DNA of 6,482 nt, taken from positions 1 through 6,482 of the forward strand of contig JARLHB010000451.1 in assembly GCA_031292465.1 (NCBI GenBank), read 5' to 3'. The notes below the pieces were generated by a model, which searched no databases, was not told where the DNA came from, and saw only the letters and a list, made by a program, of their open reading frames with translations. The stretch comes from Ignavibacteriaceae bacterium (GTDB lineage Bacteria > Bacteroidota > Ignavibacteria > Ignavibacteriales > Ignavibacteriaceae). A program made the translations under genes and the position numbers. Shown one piece after another: positions 1-5,685 of this stretch (its first letter is position 1; each line of letters starts with the position of its first letter).

Positions 1-429
1 ATCAAAACTGTTGTCCCGATAACCAATTGTTTTTATTCGACTTTTAACGGGACAGCAGTGATTGGCGATACAAAATCCAAATGGAAACATTTTGACGAAA
101 ATGGACTTAAAAAACTTGGTATTGTAATTAAAGATGAGCACGGCAAAATGCCTGATGTAATTGTTTATGATACAAAGAAGAAATGGCTTATTCTAATTGA
201 AGCTGTTACAAGTCATGGCCCAATAAATCCTAAAAGAAAGATAGAATTGGAAGAGTTATTTTCAAAGAGTAAAGCAGGTTTAGTACTTATTACCGCATTT
301 CCTGATAAGAAGACTTTATTAAAATATTTTCAGGATATAGCCTGGGAAACAGATATTTGGGTTGCCGATAACATCACGCATCTAATCCACCTTAACGGTA
401 AAAGATACCTTGGGCCTTACGTTAAATAA
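1..429 (+). CDS. BsuBI/PstI-family type II restriction endonuclease, C-terminal part
   Basis: The frame is open from the first base of the window and ends at TAA 427-429, giving 142 residues of a gene whose 5' part lies outside. The GTG at 58 is only an internal Val codon, because the conserved reading continues upstream of it. The sequence resembles the C-terminal catalytic domain of BsuBI/PstI restriction endonucleases: GDTKSKW (residues 22-28), HGKMPDVIVYD (47-57), LIEAVTSHGP (65-74), a PKRK basic patch (77-80), then IAWETDIWVADN and HLIHLNG (113-132), ending in LGPY. PD51-52 with E67 resembles the PD-(D/E)XK nuclease pattern, but the expected Lys two residues after the Glu is Val69; I believe this is a family variant rather than damage. 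Such enzymes cut DNA as part of a restriction-modification pair, and the partner methyltransferase is probably upstream, outside the window. It converges on the MBOAT gene with only 30 bp between the stop codons. Confidence 0.85.
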   Translation: MKTVVPITNCFYSTFNGTAVIGDTKSKWKHFDENGLKKLGIVIKDEHGKMPDVIVYDTKKKWLILIEAVTSHGPINPKRKIELEELFSKSKAGLVLITAFPDKKTLLKYFQDIAWETDIWVADNITHLIHLNGKRYLGPYVK

Positions 430-433
430 ATTT

Positions 434-461
434 ATCGAAGAATCTACATCCTTCGATTTTT
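434..461 (+). terminator. Rho-independent terminator of the restriction gene
   Basis: A 7-bp perfect stem (ATCGAAG 434-440 with CTTCGAT 451-457) around a 10-nt loop is followed by TTTTT (457-461). It starts 5 bp after the stop codon of the restriction gene and overlaps the last bases of the convergent MBOAT gene. Read on the minus strand, the stem is followed by a weaker T-rich stretch, so it may also stop MBOAT transcripts. Confidence 0.65.
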
Positions 462-1959
462 AAAAACTAAAATATATATACGGTTGTAACTGCGCTGACT
501 GCACCTGCACTGCAACTATTATCATAATTGCAATAAGAAGGGCCTGCACAATTAATGGTGATTTAGTTATCATTTTTTGTACCCTGTTATCAACCGATAT
601 TGGTATAAAATGAAGTACATAACCAAGAAGTACAAGTATAAATACTTTCTGGTAGCCAACAATCCATTGGAAAAATACAGCGCCGTGGAAGAAGGTGAAT
701 ATCTGATGGAATACATTTATTGCCGTTGGAATAGAATCCGAACGGAATATAATTGCCCCTATTAATAATAAATGAAATGTTATAAAAATCTGGAAAACTT
801 TTAAAGTCTTTGTTCCGCTTAACCCTACCTTATCATAAAATGCTTTCCTGTACTTTAACGTTATAAGCGAAACTGCCATAAAAGTACTGTGTACAAGTCC
901 GAATGCTAAAAAAGTCCAGTTGGCGCCGTGCCATAAACCCACGGCAATAAAAGTAAGGAATATAGCAAGCGCGCTTCCGTAAATCCTCATCCTTCTAAAG
1001 CTCATTTGAAGCGGTTTAAACATATAGTCAAGCAGCCAGGTGGACAGCGATATATGCCAGCGCCTCCAGTAATCAGCAATACTGGTAGCGATAAACGGTA
1101 CATTAAAGTTATCCATTACTTTATAGCCAAGAAGCAGTGCTATGCCTATTGCCATATCTGTGTAGCCGGAAAAATCGCAGTATATTTGCATAGAATAAGC
1201 ATAAGTAGCTAAAAGATTCTCTACTCCTGTATATTTTAACGGCACCTGGAAGATGCGGTCAACAAAATTTAACCCGATATAATCAGCAATTACGGTTTTC
1301 TTAAATAATCCGCAAATAATTAGGAATACAGCACGCCCTATATCTTCTTTTGTAATTACGTTTTCGCTTTGAATCTGCGGCAGGAATTTAGCTGCCCTGT
1401 CTATAGGCCCCATAAGAGTATTGGGAAAGAAAAACATATAAAGGCAAAAGTCGCGCAGGCTGTTTGTGGGTTCCATAGAACCGATATAAAGCTCTATTAC
1501 ATAACTCATTGCTTTAAATGTAAAGAAAGAAATGCCTATAGGCATCAGAATATCAAGAGGTTGAATATTACCGGAATGCAGGTCATTTAATATCTGTATA
1601 AAAAAATTAGTGTATTTGAAATATCCCAACAGCCCTAAATCGACTATCAATGCAAAGAGGAATAAAAACCGCTTAAATGCCTGCGATTTTGTTTTGTAAA
1701 GCCAATTGCCAAAATAGAAATTTAGAAATGTTGAAAAGAATAATAGCAGGAAAAAATAACCTGAATTTTTATAATAAAAGAAAAGTGAAAAGAATATTAA
1801 AGTATATATTTTGGCATTTCTGCTTTTTGCAAACAGCCTGTAAACAATAAGCAATGCAAAAAACAGAAAAAGGAAAAGGCTTGTACTAAAATAAATATGA
1901 TCCTGCGGATCATACACAAACAGTTGTAAAAGTTTATGAAAATCTATATAAGAAAACAT
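460..1959 (-). CDS. MBOAT family membrane O-acyltransferase (AlgI/DltB type)
   Basis: This 499-residue polytopic membrane protein is a full-length member of the membrane-bound O-acyltransferase family as found in alginate acetylation (AlgI), peptidoglycan acetylation (PatA) and teichoic acid D-alanylation (DltB). Hydrophobic segments run through most of its length, starting near residue 27. Family motifs are in order: FFTFKAMSYVIE (145-156), FFPNTLMGPIDR (177-188), YCDFSGYTDMAIG (260-272), ADYWRRWHISLS (295-306) and GLWHGANWTF (341-350). His344 in the WHG motif is the expected catalytic His of the buried tunnel, and His302 is the second conserved His. The C-terminus, PYIYFSF, is typical. The enzyme should move an acyl group from a cytoplasmic donor to an extracytoplasmic acceptor. 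It is the last gene of a probable SGNH-ACP-MBOAT operon, 71 bp after the ACP gene. The start at 1959 has only a weak purine-rich stretch (GAAGAAG) before it. Donor and acceptor cannot be told from the sequence; the adjacent ACP suggests a carrier-bound acyl group. Confidence 0.92.
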   Translation of the reverse strand: MFSYIDFHKLLQLFVYDPQDHIYFSTSLFLFLFFALLIVYRLFAKSRNAKIYTLIFFSLFFYYKNSGYFFLLLFFSTFLNFYFGNWLYKTKSQAFKRFLFLFALIVDLGLLGYFKYTNFFIQILNDLHSGNIQPLDILMPIGISFFTFKAMSYVIELYIGSMEPTNSLRDFCLYMFFFPNTLMGPIDRAAKFLPQIQSENVITKEDIGRAVFLIICGLFKKTVIADYIGLNFVDRIFQVPLKYTGVENLLATYAYSMQIYCDFSGYTDMAIGIALLLGYKVMDNFNVPFIATSIADYWRRWHISLSTWLLDYMFKPLQMSFRRMRIYGSALAIFLTFIAVGLWHGANWTFLAFGLVHSTFMAVSLITLKYRKAFYDKVGLSGTKTLKVFQIFITFHLLLIGAIIFRSDSIPTAINVFHQIFTFFHGAVFFQWIVGYQKVFILVLLGYVLHFIPISVDNRVQKMITKSPLIVQALLIAIMIIVAVQVQSAQLQPYIYFSF

Positions 1960-1986
1960 TCTTCTTCACTTAAAAATTATAATAAT

Positions 1987-1998
1987 TTAGTTAACTAA
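1987..1998. repeat. 12-bp perfect palindrome between ACP and MBOAT genes
   Basis: TTAGTTAACTAA is a perfect 12-bp palindrome in the 71-bp gap ahead of the MBOAT start. It could be a protein-binding site, but AT-rich DNA yields such palindromes by chance and no function is shown. Confidence 0.3.
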
Positions 1999-2001
1999 TA
2001 C

Positions 2002-2024
2002 TTCCTTATTATTTATATAAGGAA
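2002..2024 (-). other. Intra-operon hairpin between ACP and MBOAT genes
   Basis: TTCCTTAT (2002-2009) and ATAAGGAA (2017-2024) form a perfect 8-bp inverted repeat around a 7-nt loop. It begins just 3' of the ACP stop codon on the coding (minus) strand. No run of T follows on that strand, so a full terminator is unlikely. A transcript-processing, stabilising or partial attenuation element that lowers MBOAT relative to ACP would fit its position, but this is inference. Confidence 0.45.
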
Positions 2025-2030
2025 AGCAAA

Positions 2031-2264
2031 CTAATTTTGAGTTTTTGAATCGATAAGTTTTTGAAGCTCTCCGATATTTTTAACCTTCAAAATTTCCAGC
2101 CCTTTAAAATGGACGTTGTAGTCCTTCTCAATGGCAAGTATTACATTGATATGGTTAAAAGAATCCCAGCCCGGCACCTGGTTGGCAGTGGTATCCTCTT
2201 TAAAATCAAAGCTTTCAAGATTCAATTCTTTAAGAATTATATTTTTTAACCTGTCAGATATCAT
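2031..2264 (-). CDS. Acyl carrier protein (phosphopantetheine-binding)
   Basis: This 77-residue acidic protein has the length and four-helix pattern of acyl or peptidyl carrier proteins. The phosphopantetheine attachment site is Ser35 in VPGWDSFNHINV (30-41), followed by helix II (VILAIEKDY) and the typical FKGLEILKVKNIGEL segment. The DSFNH context with a preceding Trp differs from the DSLD of housekeeping fatty-acid ACP and is closer to carriers dedicated to specialised clusters. A good Shine-Dalgarno sequence (GAGGA, 2271-2275) lies 6 nt before the ATG, and the gene follows the SGNH gene by 24 bp, so the two are almost surely co-transcribed. Its likely job is to carry the acyl group used by the MBOAT enzyme, as DltC does for DltB. 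No enzyme that loads it is in the window, so the cargo is unknown. Confidence 0.9.
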   Translation of the reverse strand: MISDRLKNIILKELNLESFDFKEDTTANQVPGWDSFNHINVILAIEKDYNVHFKGLEILKVKNIGELQKLIDSKTQN

Positions 2265-2270
2265 TTTATT

Positions 2271-2275
2271 TCCTC
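2271..2275 (-). promoter_or_regulatory. Shine-Dalgarno site of the ACP gene
   Basis: GAGGA on the minus strand lies 6 nt before the ATG at 2264, inside the 24-bp gap after the SGNH stop codon. It fixes the ACP start. Confidence 0.7.
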
Positions 2276-2288
2276 AATATTTATATAA

Positions 2289-3761
2289 TTACTTTTTATA
2301 ATTTCTATATGCATCTACAATCCCTTTGGCAATCATCTGGCCTATGCGGGAAGCTCCCTGCCATGAAGGGTTGGTATAGTCCATCAAAGCAAGCGGCGGA
2401 TTAGATTTAACCCATGATTCCATTGCATTAGTACCGCCCATAGCTTCAAATAAATTCCAATAAGCAATTCCTGTGCGTGCGGCTATGCCCTGCTGAAGTT
2501 TTATAAGAAGAGGGATGTTAGGATCAGTAACAAACCTGGTCCCTTTTTTAACGCTTTTATCACCGACTGTAATTAATAAAAAGCTTGATTGCGGGAAAGC
2601 AGCTTTAAGATTATTTATTACCTTTACCATCTGGTTAGCATACCATGTATTATCCTGGGAACTGAAACTTGCTTCATTAGCGCCGAACATTAAAACAAAC
2701 AATTTATAATTCATTAATTTACTAAACTGCTTCATAGAAGATTCGGGAACATTTAAAAAGCCCAGCCCCGTATTCCCTCTCCATGGGAAGTTATCAACAT
2801 AAATGCCGTTGCCTGATTCAAGGCTGACACCGTAAAAATACGCCTGGTCTGCCATAGTAGAAGAGATTTTAACACTTGTAGCGCTTCCGCCCGGCGCGGA
2901 AAGTGTTAATTCCTTAATATCATTCCCGGTTTTTAAACCGGCGCTTTGTTCCGAACCGTTATTAAATGAATATTTAATTGAAGAATTTTTCGCGTTGCTG
3001 TAAAATAAATTGGCGTTGCTAAAATATTTTATCTGCGAATCCCATCCGGTAGTTTCATATCCCACCCAGCTTTGGCCTTGCGGAATTGAAACAAAACCGC
3101 TTATGCCAAGAGGCAAATTCTGCGGATTGGCTGTTAATACTGAAACTGTTTTCCAATTATTTGAAAATGACTGCTTTGTTGTTATTCTGAATGTAATATC
3201 CTGAGAAGTAATGGACAGGTATCCCACTCCCTTTCCGCCAAATTCTCTCTGCATTGTTTTTCTTATATCTGCAGTAATAGCATCACCCTCAACTCCTGAA
3301 TCACCGTAATGAGCTATTCTCACCTTGCCATTCTTGGAATTTCTAAGCGCATCAAAGAAGTATTTCATCTGGTCCAAATTACCGGCAATCTGTACATTTG
3401 TATTTGCAACTCCCTGCGGTTGCGGTGAATATTCTGTATTACTTTGATTTGGATTATTATTGTTCAATAAACGGCTTATTAAATCATAATCCACACTTGC
3501 CGTCAAAGAAGAAGCATTAAGTTCCTGATTGCCGGCTGCATAATCTTCTTTATTATTCTGGATTGAAGTAATTTTATTATCTTTTATCTGATTTGAATTC
3601 TGGCTTACCAGGGAATCCGGTTTAATATCAGAAAATAAATCTACCGGTTTTATTGTATATCCGAAAATTGTAACGCCGTTAAAAAAATGCGCCAATACAA
3701 TTACAAACAATAATGTAAACCCTATTAACAAAACCGGTCTGTTTATTTTGTTTTCTATCAT
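2289..3761 (-). CDS. Membrane-anchored SGNH/GDSL-like protein, catalytic His replaced by Asn
   Basis: The 490-residue protein has a short basic N-terminus and one hydrophobic segment (about residues 9-25), which suggests an inner-membrane anchor with the rest in the periplasm. An Asn/Gln-rich linker (about 50-120) leads to the SGNH domain. Block I is RIAHYGDSGVEGD (148-160), with nucleophile Ser155 in GDS. An inserted beta-rich stretch (about 185-320) separates it from DNFPWRGNTG (323-332, probable block II Gly), and block III is FGANEASF (359-366). LLITVGDKS and AYWNLFEAMGG (about 395-443) match the SGNH proteins found beside MBOAT enzymes. The terminal block normally reads Asp-x-x-His; here it is DYTN (461-464), so the catalytic His is Asn. 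The only His residues in the protein are 25 and 151. It is first in the probable operon with ACP and MBOAT and resembles DltD, AlgJ/AlgX or PatB in role: accepting or handing on acyl groups outside the membrane. Without the His it may be a weak enzyme or a binding partner. AAAGGA 6 nt upstream supports the start at 3761. Confidence 0.85.
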   Translation of the reverse strand: MIENKINRPVLLIGFTLLFVIVLAHFFNGVTIFGYTIKPVDLFSDIKPDSLVSQNSNQIKDNKITSIQNNKEDYAAGNQELNASSLTASVDYDLISRLLNNNNPNQSNTEYSPQPQGVANTNVQIAGNLDQMKYFFDALRNSKNGKVRIAHYGDSGVEGDAITADIRKTMQREFGGKGVGYLSITSQDITFRITTKQSFSNNWKTVSVLTANPQNLPLGISGFVSIPQGQSWVGYETTGWDSQIKYFSNANLFYSNAKNSSIKYSFNNGSEQSAGLKTGNDIKELTLSAPGGSATSVKISSTMADQAYFYGVSLESGNGIYVDNFPWRGNTGLGFLNVPESSMKQFSKLMNYKLFVLMFGANEASFSSQDNTWYANQMVKVINNLKAAFPQSSFLLITVGDKSVKKGTRFVTDPNIPLLIKLQQGIAARTGIAYWNLFEAMGGTNAMESWVKSNPPLALMDYTNPSWQGASRIGQMIAKGIVDAYRNYKK

Positions 3762-3767
3762 AGTTCA

Positions 3768-3773
3768 TCCTTT
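3768..3773 (-). promoter_or_regulatory. Shine-Dalgarno site of the SGNH gene
   Basis: AAAGGA on the minus strand lies 6 nt before the ATG at 3761. It decides the start and shows that this genome uses Shine-Dalgarno initiation at least for some genes. Confidence 0.7.
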
Positions 3774-3811
3774 CATTAAGAAAATAGAGTATTCATTTTA
3801 AATATAGAAAG

Positions 3812-3831
3812 ACATATCATCCGCGATATGT
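3812..3831. repeat. Inverted repeat upstream of the SGNH operon
   Basis: ACATATC (3812-3818) and GATATGT (3825-3831) are perfect 7-bp arms around ATCCGC. The dyad lies about 50 bp before the SGNH start codon, a position suited to an operator or a small leader hairpin. Function is inferred from position only. Confidence 0.4.
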
Positions 3832-3892
3832 GGCAAAAGGAATCGTTAATCGTATTATGTATAAAATAAAAAATCATTTGATTAATTAAAGA

Positions 3893-3905
3893 TACAATTA
3901 TTGTA
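3893..3905. repeat. 13-bp dyad in the divergent intergenic region
   Basis: TACAAT and ATTGTA flank a single central T, giving a compact dyad of the type bound by dimeric regulators. Chance occurrence in AT-rich DNA is possible. Confidence 0.35.
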
Positions 3906-4024
3906 CCATTTTACATAAACGCCTGTTTTTATGTTTTTTTCTTATTATGAGCCTAAATATGAGACGTTTATTTCATTTTAAGAATATCTTCAGCACGCGG
4001 CATTACGGTACAACATTATTTATA

Positions 4025-4056
4025 CAAAGATAGTTATTAAATCATTATAGAATCAA
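4025..4056 (-). promoter_or_regulatory. Candidate Bacteroidetes-type promoter for the SGNH-ACP-MBOAT operon
   Basis: On the minus strand TATCTTTG (4032-4025) matches the Bacteroidetes -7 element TAnnTTTG exactly, and TTG (4056-4054) stands 21 nt upstream, within the known 19-21 spacing. It would give a leader of roughly 250 nt before the SGNH start at 3761, which is long and lowers confidence. Whether this host uses that consensus is unknown. Confidence 0.35.
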
Positions 4057-4070
4057 CCTGTTATGAGGGC

Positions 4071-4099
4071 TTGCGTTATTATTTATAAAACGATAATAT
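4071..4099 (+). promoter_or_regulatory. Candidate sigma70-like promoter for the reductase gene
   Basis: TTGCGT (4071-4076) and TAATAT (4094-4099) are 17 bp apart and would start transcription near 4106, about 70 nt before the reductase ATG. The -35 matches only three consensus positions and the -10 four, so this is a weak call. Confidence 0.3.
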
Positions 4100-4175
4100 T
4101 ACTTTGTATTTAGTAATCTACATGAATATAAAATTCATTTAATTTAAAGTATCAGTCAATAATTCCGGTTAATTT

Positions 4176-4925
4176 ATGAATATTAAATTTGATTTTTCCG
4201 GCAGGCGTTACATTGTATCCGGCGCAACTTCGGGCATAGGCCGCCAGGTTGCAGCGGATCTGGCAAAGGCAGGTGCAGTTGTACTGGCTATAGGCAGAAG
4301 GAAAGAACGTACAGATGAGCTTAAACAGCAGTATCCTGATAATATTGTTCCTGCTAACTTTGATATTAACGATTTTGAAAGCCTAAAAATAAACATAGAG
4401 CAGTTTGCAGAATCCGGTAAAATAAACGGCAGCGTACACTGTGCAGGAATTAATAAATTTACCCCGCTAAGAGCGTTTAACTGGAATGATGCGGAACAAA
4501 TAATAAGAACCAGCTTGTATGCCGGAATTGAAATGATAAGGGATGCAACTTCCAAAAAAGTTTCCGCTGAAAACGGCTGTCATGTTATGCTTGCTTCTGT
4601 TGCAGGTATTAAAGGCGAAATTGGTTTTACGGCTTATTCAGCAGCCAAGAGCGGTGTTATAGGCGCGGTAAAATCACTTGCGCTGGAATTGGCGCCAAAA
4701 GGCATAAGGGTAAATTCCATTACTCCCGGGTGGATATCTACCGAAATGTCCGAAGCAATTAATGCCAGGTTCCCCGGCAATGCGGATAATATGAAATCCC
4801 AACATCCATTGGGAGTAGGCAGCGTTGAAGATGTTTCCAACCTTGCCATTTTCCTGCTTAGTGATGAAGCAAAATGGATTACAGGTTCAAATGTAATTAT
4901 AGACGGCGGATATTCTATTAAATAA
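4176..4925 (+). CDS. SDR family oxidoreductase, FabG-like
   Basis: This 249-residue protein is a full-length classical short-chain dehydrogenase/reductase. The cofactor-binding SGATSGIG (15-22) opens a Rossmann fold, and Arg41-Arg42 after strand 2 suggests NADP(H). Catalytic Ser141 (LASVAG), Tyr154 and Lys158 (YSAAK) are in place, followed by RVNSITPGWISTEM (178-191) and the C-terminal ITGSNVIIDGGY (235-246). Two positions differ from the norm: the NAG motif reads HCAG (88-91), and the Asn of the catalytic tetrad aligns with Ser113 in IIRTSLYAG. It is probably a 3-oxoacyl-ACP-type or other carbonyl reductase. It is transcribed divergently from the ACP-containing operon and could act on an ACP-bound acyl chain, but that link rests on proximity alone. 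No clear Shine-Dalgarno sequence precedes the ATG; the start is set by the Rossmann fold beginning at residue 8-12. A strong terminator follows after 4 bp. Confidence 0.92.
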   Translation: MNIKFDFSGRRYIVSGATSGIGRQVAADLAKAGAVVLAIGRRKERTDELKQQYPDNIVPANFDINDFESLKINIEQFAESGKINGSVHCAGINKFTPLRAFNWNDAEQIIRTSLYAGIEMIRDATSKKVSAENGCHVMLASVAGIKGEIGFTAYSAAKSGVIGAVKSLALELAPKGIRVNSITPGWISTEMSEAINARFPGNADNMKSQHPLGVGSVEDVSNLAIFLLSDEAKWITGSNVIIDGGYSIK

Positions 4926-4929
4926 TAAT

Positions 4930-4964
4930 AAACCTCTGGCGTTTTCCTTAACGCCGGAGGTTTT
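4930..4964 (+). terminator. Strong rho-independent terminator of the reductase gene
   Basis: A 14-bp stem (4930-4943 with 4950-4963, including one G-U pair) closes a 6-nt loop TTCCTT and ends in TTTT. It begins 4 bp after the stop codon. A T-containing tail on the minus strand means it may work both ways. Confidence 0.88.
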
Positions 4965-4978
4965 ATCATAATTATTAA

Positions 4979-5002
4979 AGGGCGAAGAGCCCTCTTCGTC
5001 CT
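4979..5002 (-). terminator. Rho-independent terminator of the T9SS-protein gene
   Basis: On the minus strand a 10-bp stem (one G-U pair) with the 4-nt loop GGGC is followed by TTTAATAATT. It lies 5 bp after the stop codon of the minus-strand gene ending at 5008, back to back with the reductase terminator. Confidence 0.8.
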
Positions 5003-5007
5003 AAGGA

Positions 5008-5685
5008 TTATTTCAATACCATCATCTTCTTTATTGAACTGTATTCAAACGGCGATTTGGCATCGTTGCTTTTTGCCGTAAGCCTGTATATGTACATACC
5101 GCTGGCAATATTATTTGCGTTAAATTTATTTTCATAATATCCAGCTTTCTGCTCATTATTAAACAATGTTGACACTTCCCTGCCGAGTATATCATATATC
5201 TTTATTGTCACCTTACTGTCTGATGCCAACTGGTAGCTTATAGTTGTTGCAGGATTAAACGGGTTGGGATAGTTCTGGAACAGTTCATATTTATCAGGTG
5301 CGCCTGCCGTTACCTTAATCTCCTTGTTCCACTGCTCTGTGGTTTTGGCCGCTGAAAGGTTGACTATCCTGAACTTAAGCACTCCTTCCGTGCCGACAGG
5401 GGCTTTCTTATCAACCTCAAAGTTGAATGTTACCTCCTTTTCCGCCTTGGATGCCATTTCCCCTATAGATACAGTAGTTTCCTTCATCTTAATCCATGAT
5501 GGTACCGAATCAACAGTTACGGTTACATTTTTTGCTGTTATGGATGATGTGTTGGACACCGTAAGTTCCACACGGTTATTTGTTGAGGCAAACGGCAGTT
5601 TATATACCGTCTGCGGATACGTTGTATATGCTGTAAATAATATTACAGCAGTTATAGCGGTTAAATATTTTGTTCTTATTTCCAT
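5008..5685 (-). CDS. Small secreted protein with Ig-like domain and T9SS type A sorting domain
   Basis: This 225-residue protein begins with a signal peptide (Arg4/Lys6, then a hydrophobic run to about residue 19, cleavage probably between 19 and 26). Residues about 35-127 form a beta-rich domain with the pattern of NEW3/CARDB-type Ig-like folds (VELTVSNTSSITAKNVTVTV, then VPSWI and VTFNFEVDKKAPVGTEG). The linker YELFQNYPNPFNPATTISYQ (133-152) and the following segment KVTIKIYDILGREVSTL, ASGMYIYRLTA and terminal KKMMVLK are the type A C-terminal sorting domain (about 133-225) that directs proteins through the type IX secretion system. The protein should be exported to the outer surface or medium. 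It lies 48 bp downstream of the repeat-protein gene on the same strand, so the two may be co-transcribed. GGGG (5694-5697) 8 nt before the ATG is a moderate ribosome site. The specific role is unknown. Confidence 0.9.
   Translation of the reverse strand: MEIRTKYLTAITAVILFTAYTTYPQTVYKLPFASTNNRVELTVSNTSSITAKNVTVTVDSVPSWIKMKETTVSIGEMASKAEKEVTFNFEVDKKAPVGTEGVLKFRIVNLSAAKTTEQWNKEIKVTAGAPDKYELFQNYPNPFNPATTISYQLASDSKVTIKIYDILGREVSTLFNNEQKAGYYENKFNANNIASGMYIYRLTAKSNDAKSPFEYSSIKKMMVLK

Larger units (their letters stand above)
3762..4175. other. 414-bp AT-rich divergent intergenic region
   Basis: This is the only long gene-free stretch. It separates the minus-strand SGNH-ACP-MBOAT operon from the plus-strand reductase and must hold both promoters. 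I see no RNA gene and no ORF longer than about 16 codons that deserves a call. It contains inverted repeats at 3812-3831 and 3893-3905, a TAnnTTTG-type promoter candidate on the minus strand and a sigma70-like candidate on the plus strand, each listed separately. Confidence 0.8.

Noticed and set aside
58..60. GTG as the start codon of the restriction gene
   Set aside because: The frame is open to the first base, and the family-like sequence (FYSTFNGTAV before GDTKSKW) continues upstream, so this is an internal Val and the gene is partial.
577..1590. Several plus-strand frames of 60-73 codons inside the MBOAT gene
   Set aside because: Their composition is odd and they have no homology-like motifs; the minus-strand MBOAT motifs are unambiguous through this whole stretch.
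3931..3981. 16-codon frame MFFSYYEPKYETFISF in the intergenic region
   Set aside because: It is too short, lacks a ribosome site and sits in AT-rich DNA where such frames are expected by chance.
3762..4175. tRNA or other RNA gene in the long intergenic region
   Set aside because: I found no cloverleaf, no GTTCRA-type T-loop and no GC-rich conserved fold; the stretch is uniformly AT-rich.
4208..4969. Two open frames of about 110 codons on the minus strand across the reductase (4208-4555 and 4634-4969)
   Set aside because: They lie antisense to a clear SDR gene, have no recognisable domain and overlap a strong terminator; they are by-products of codon bias.
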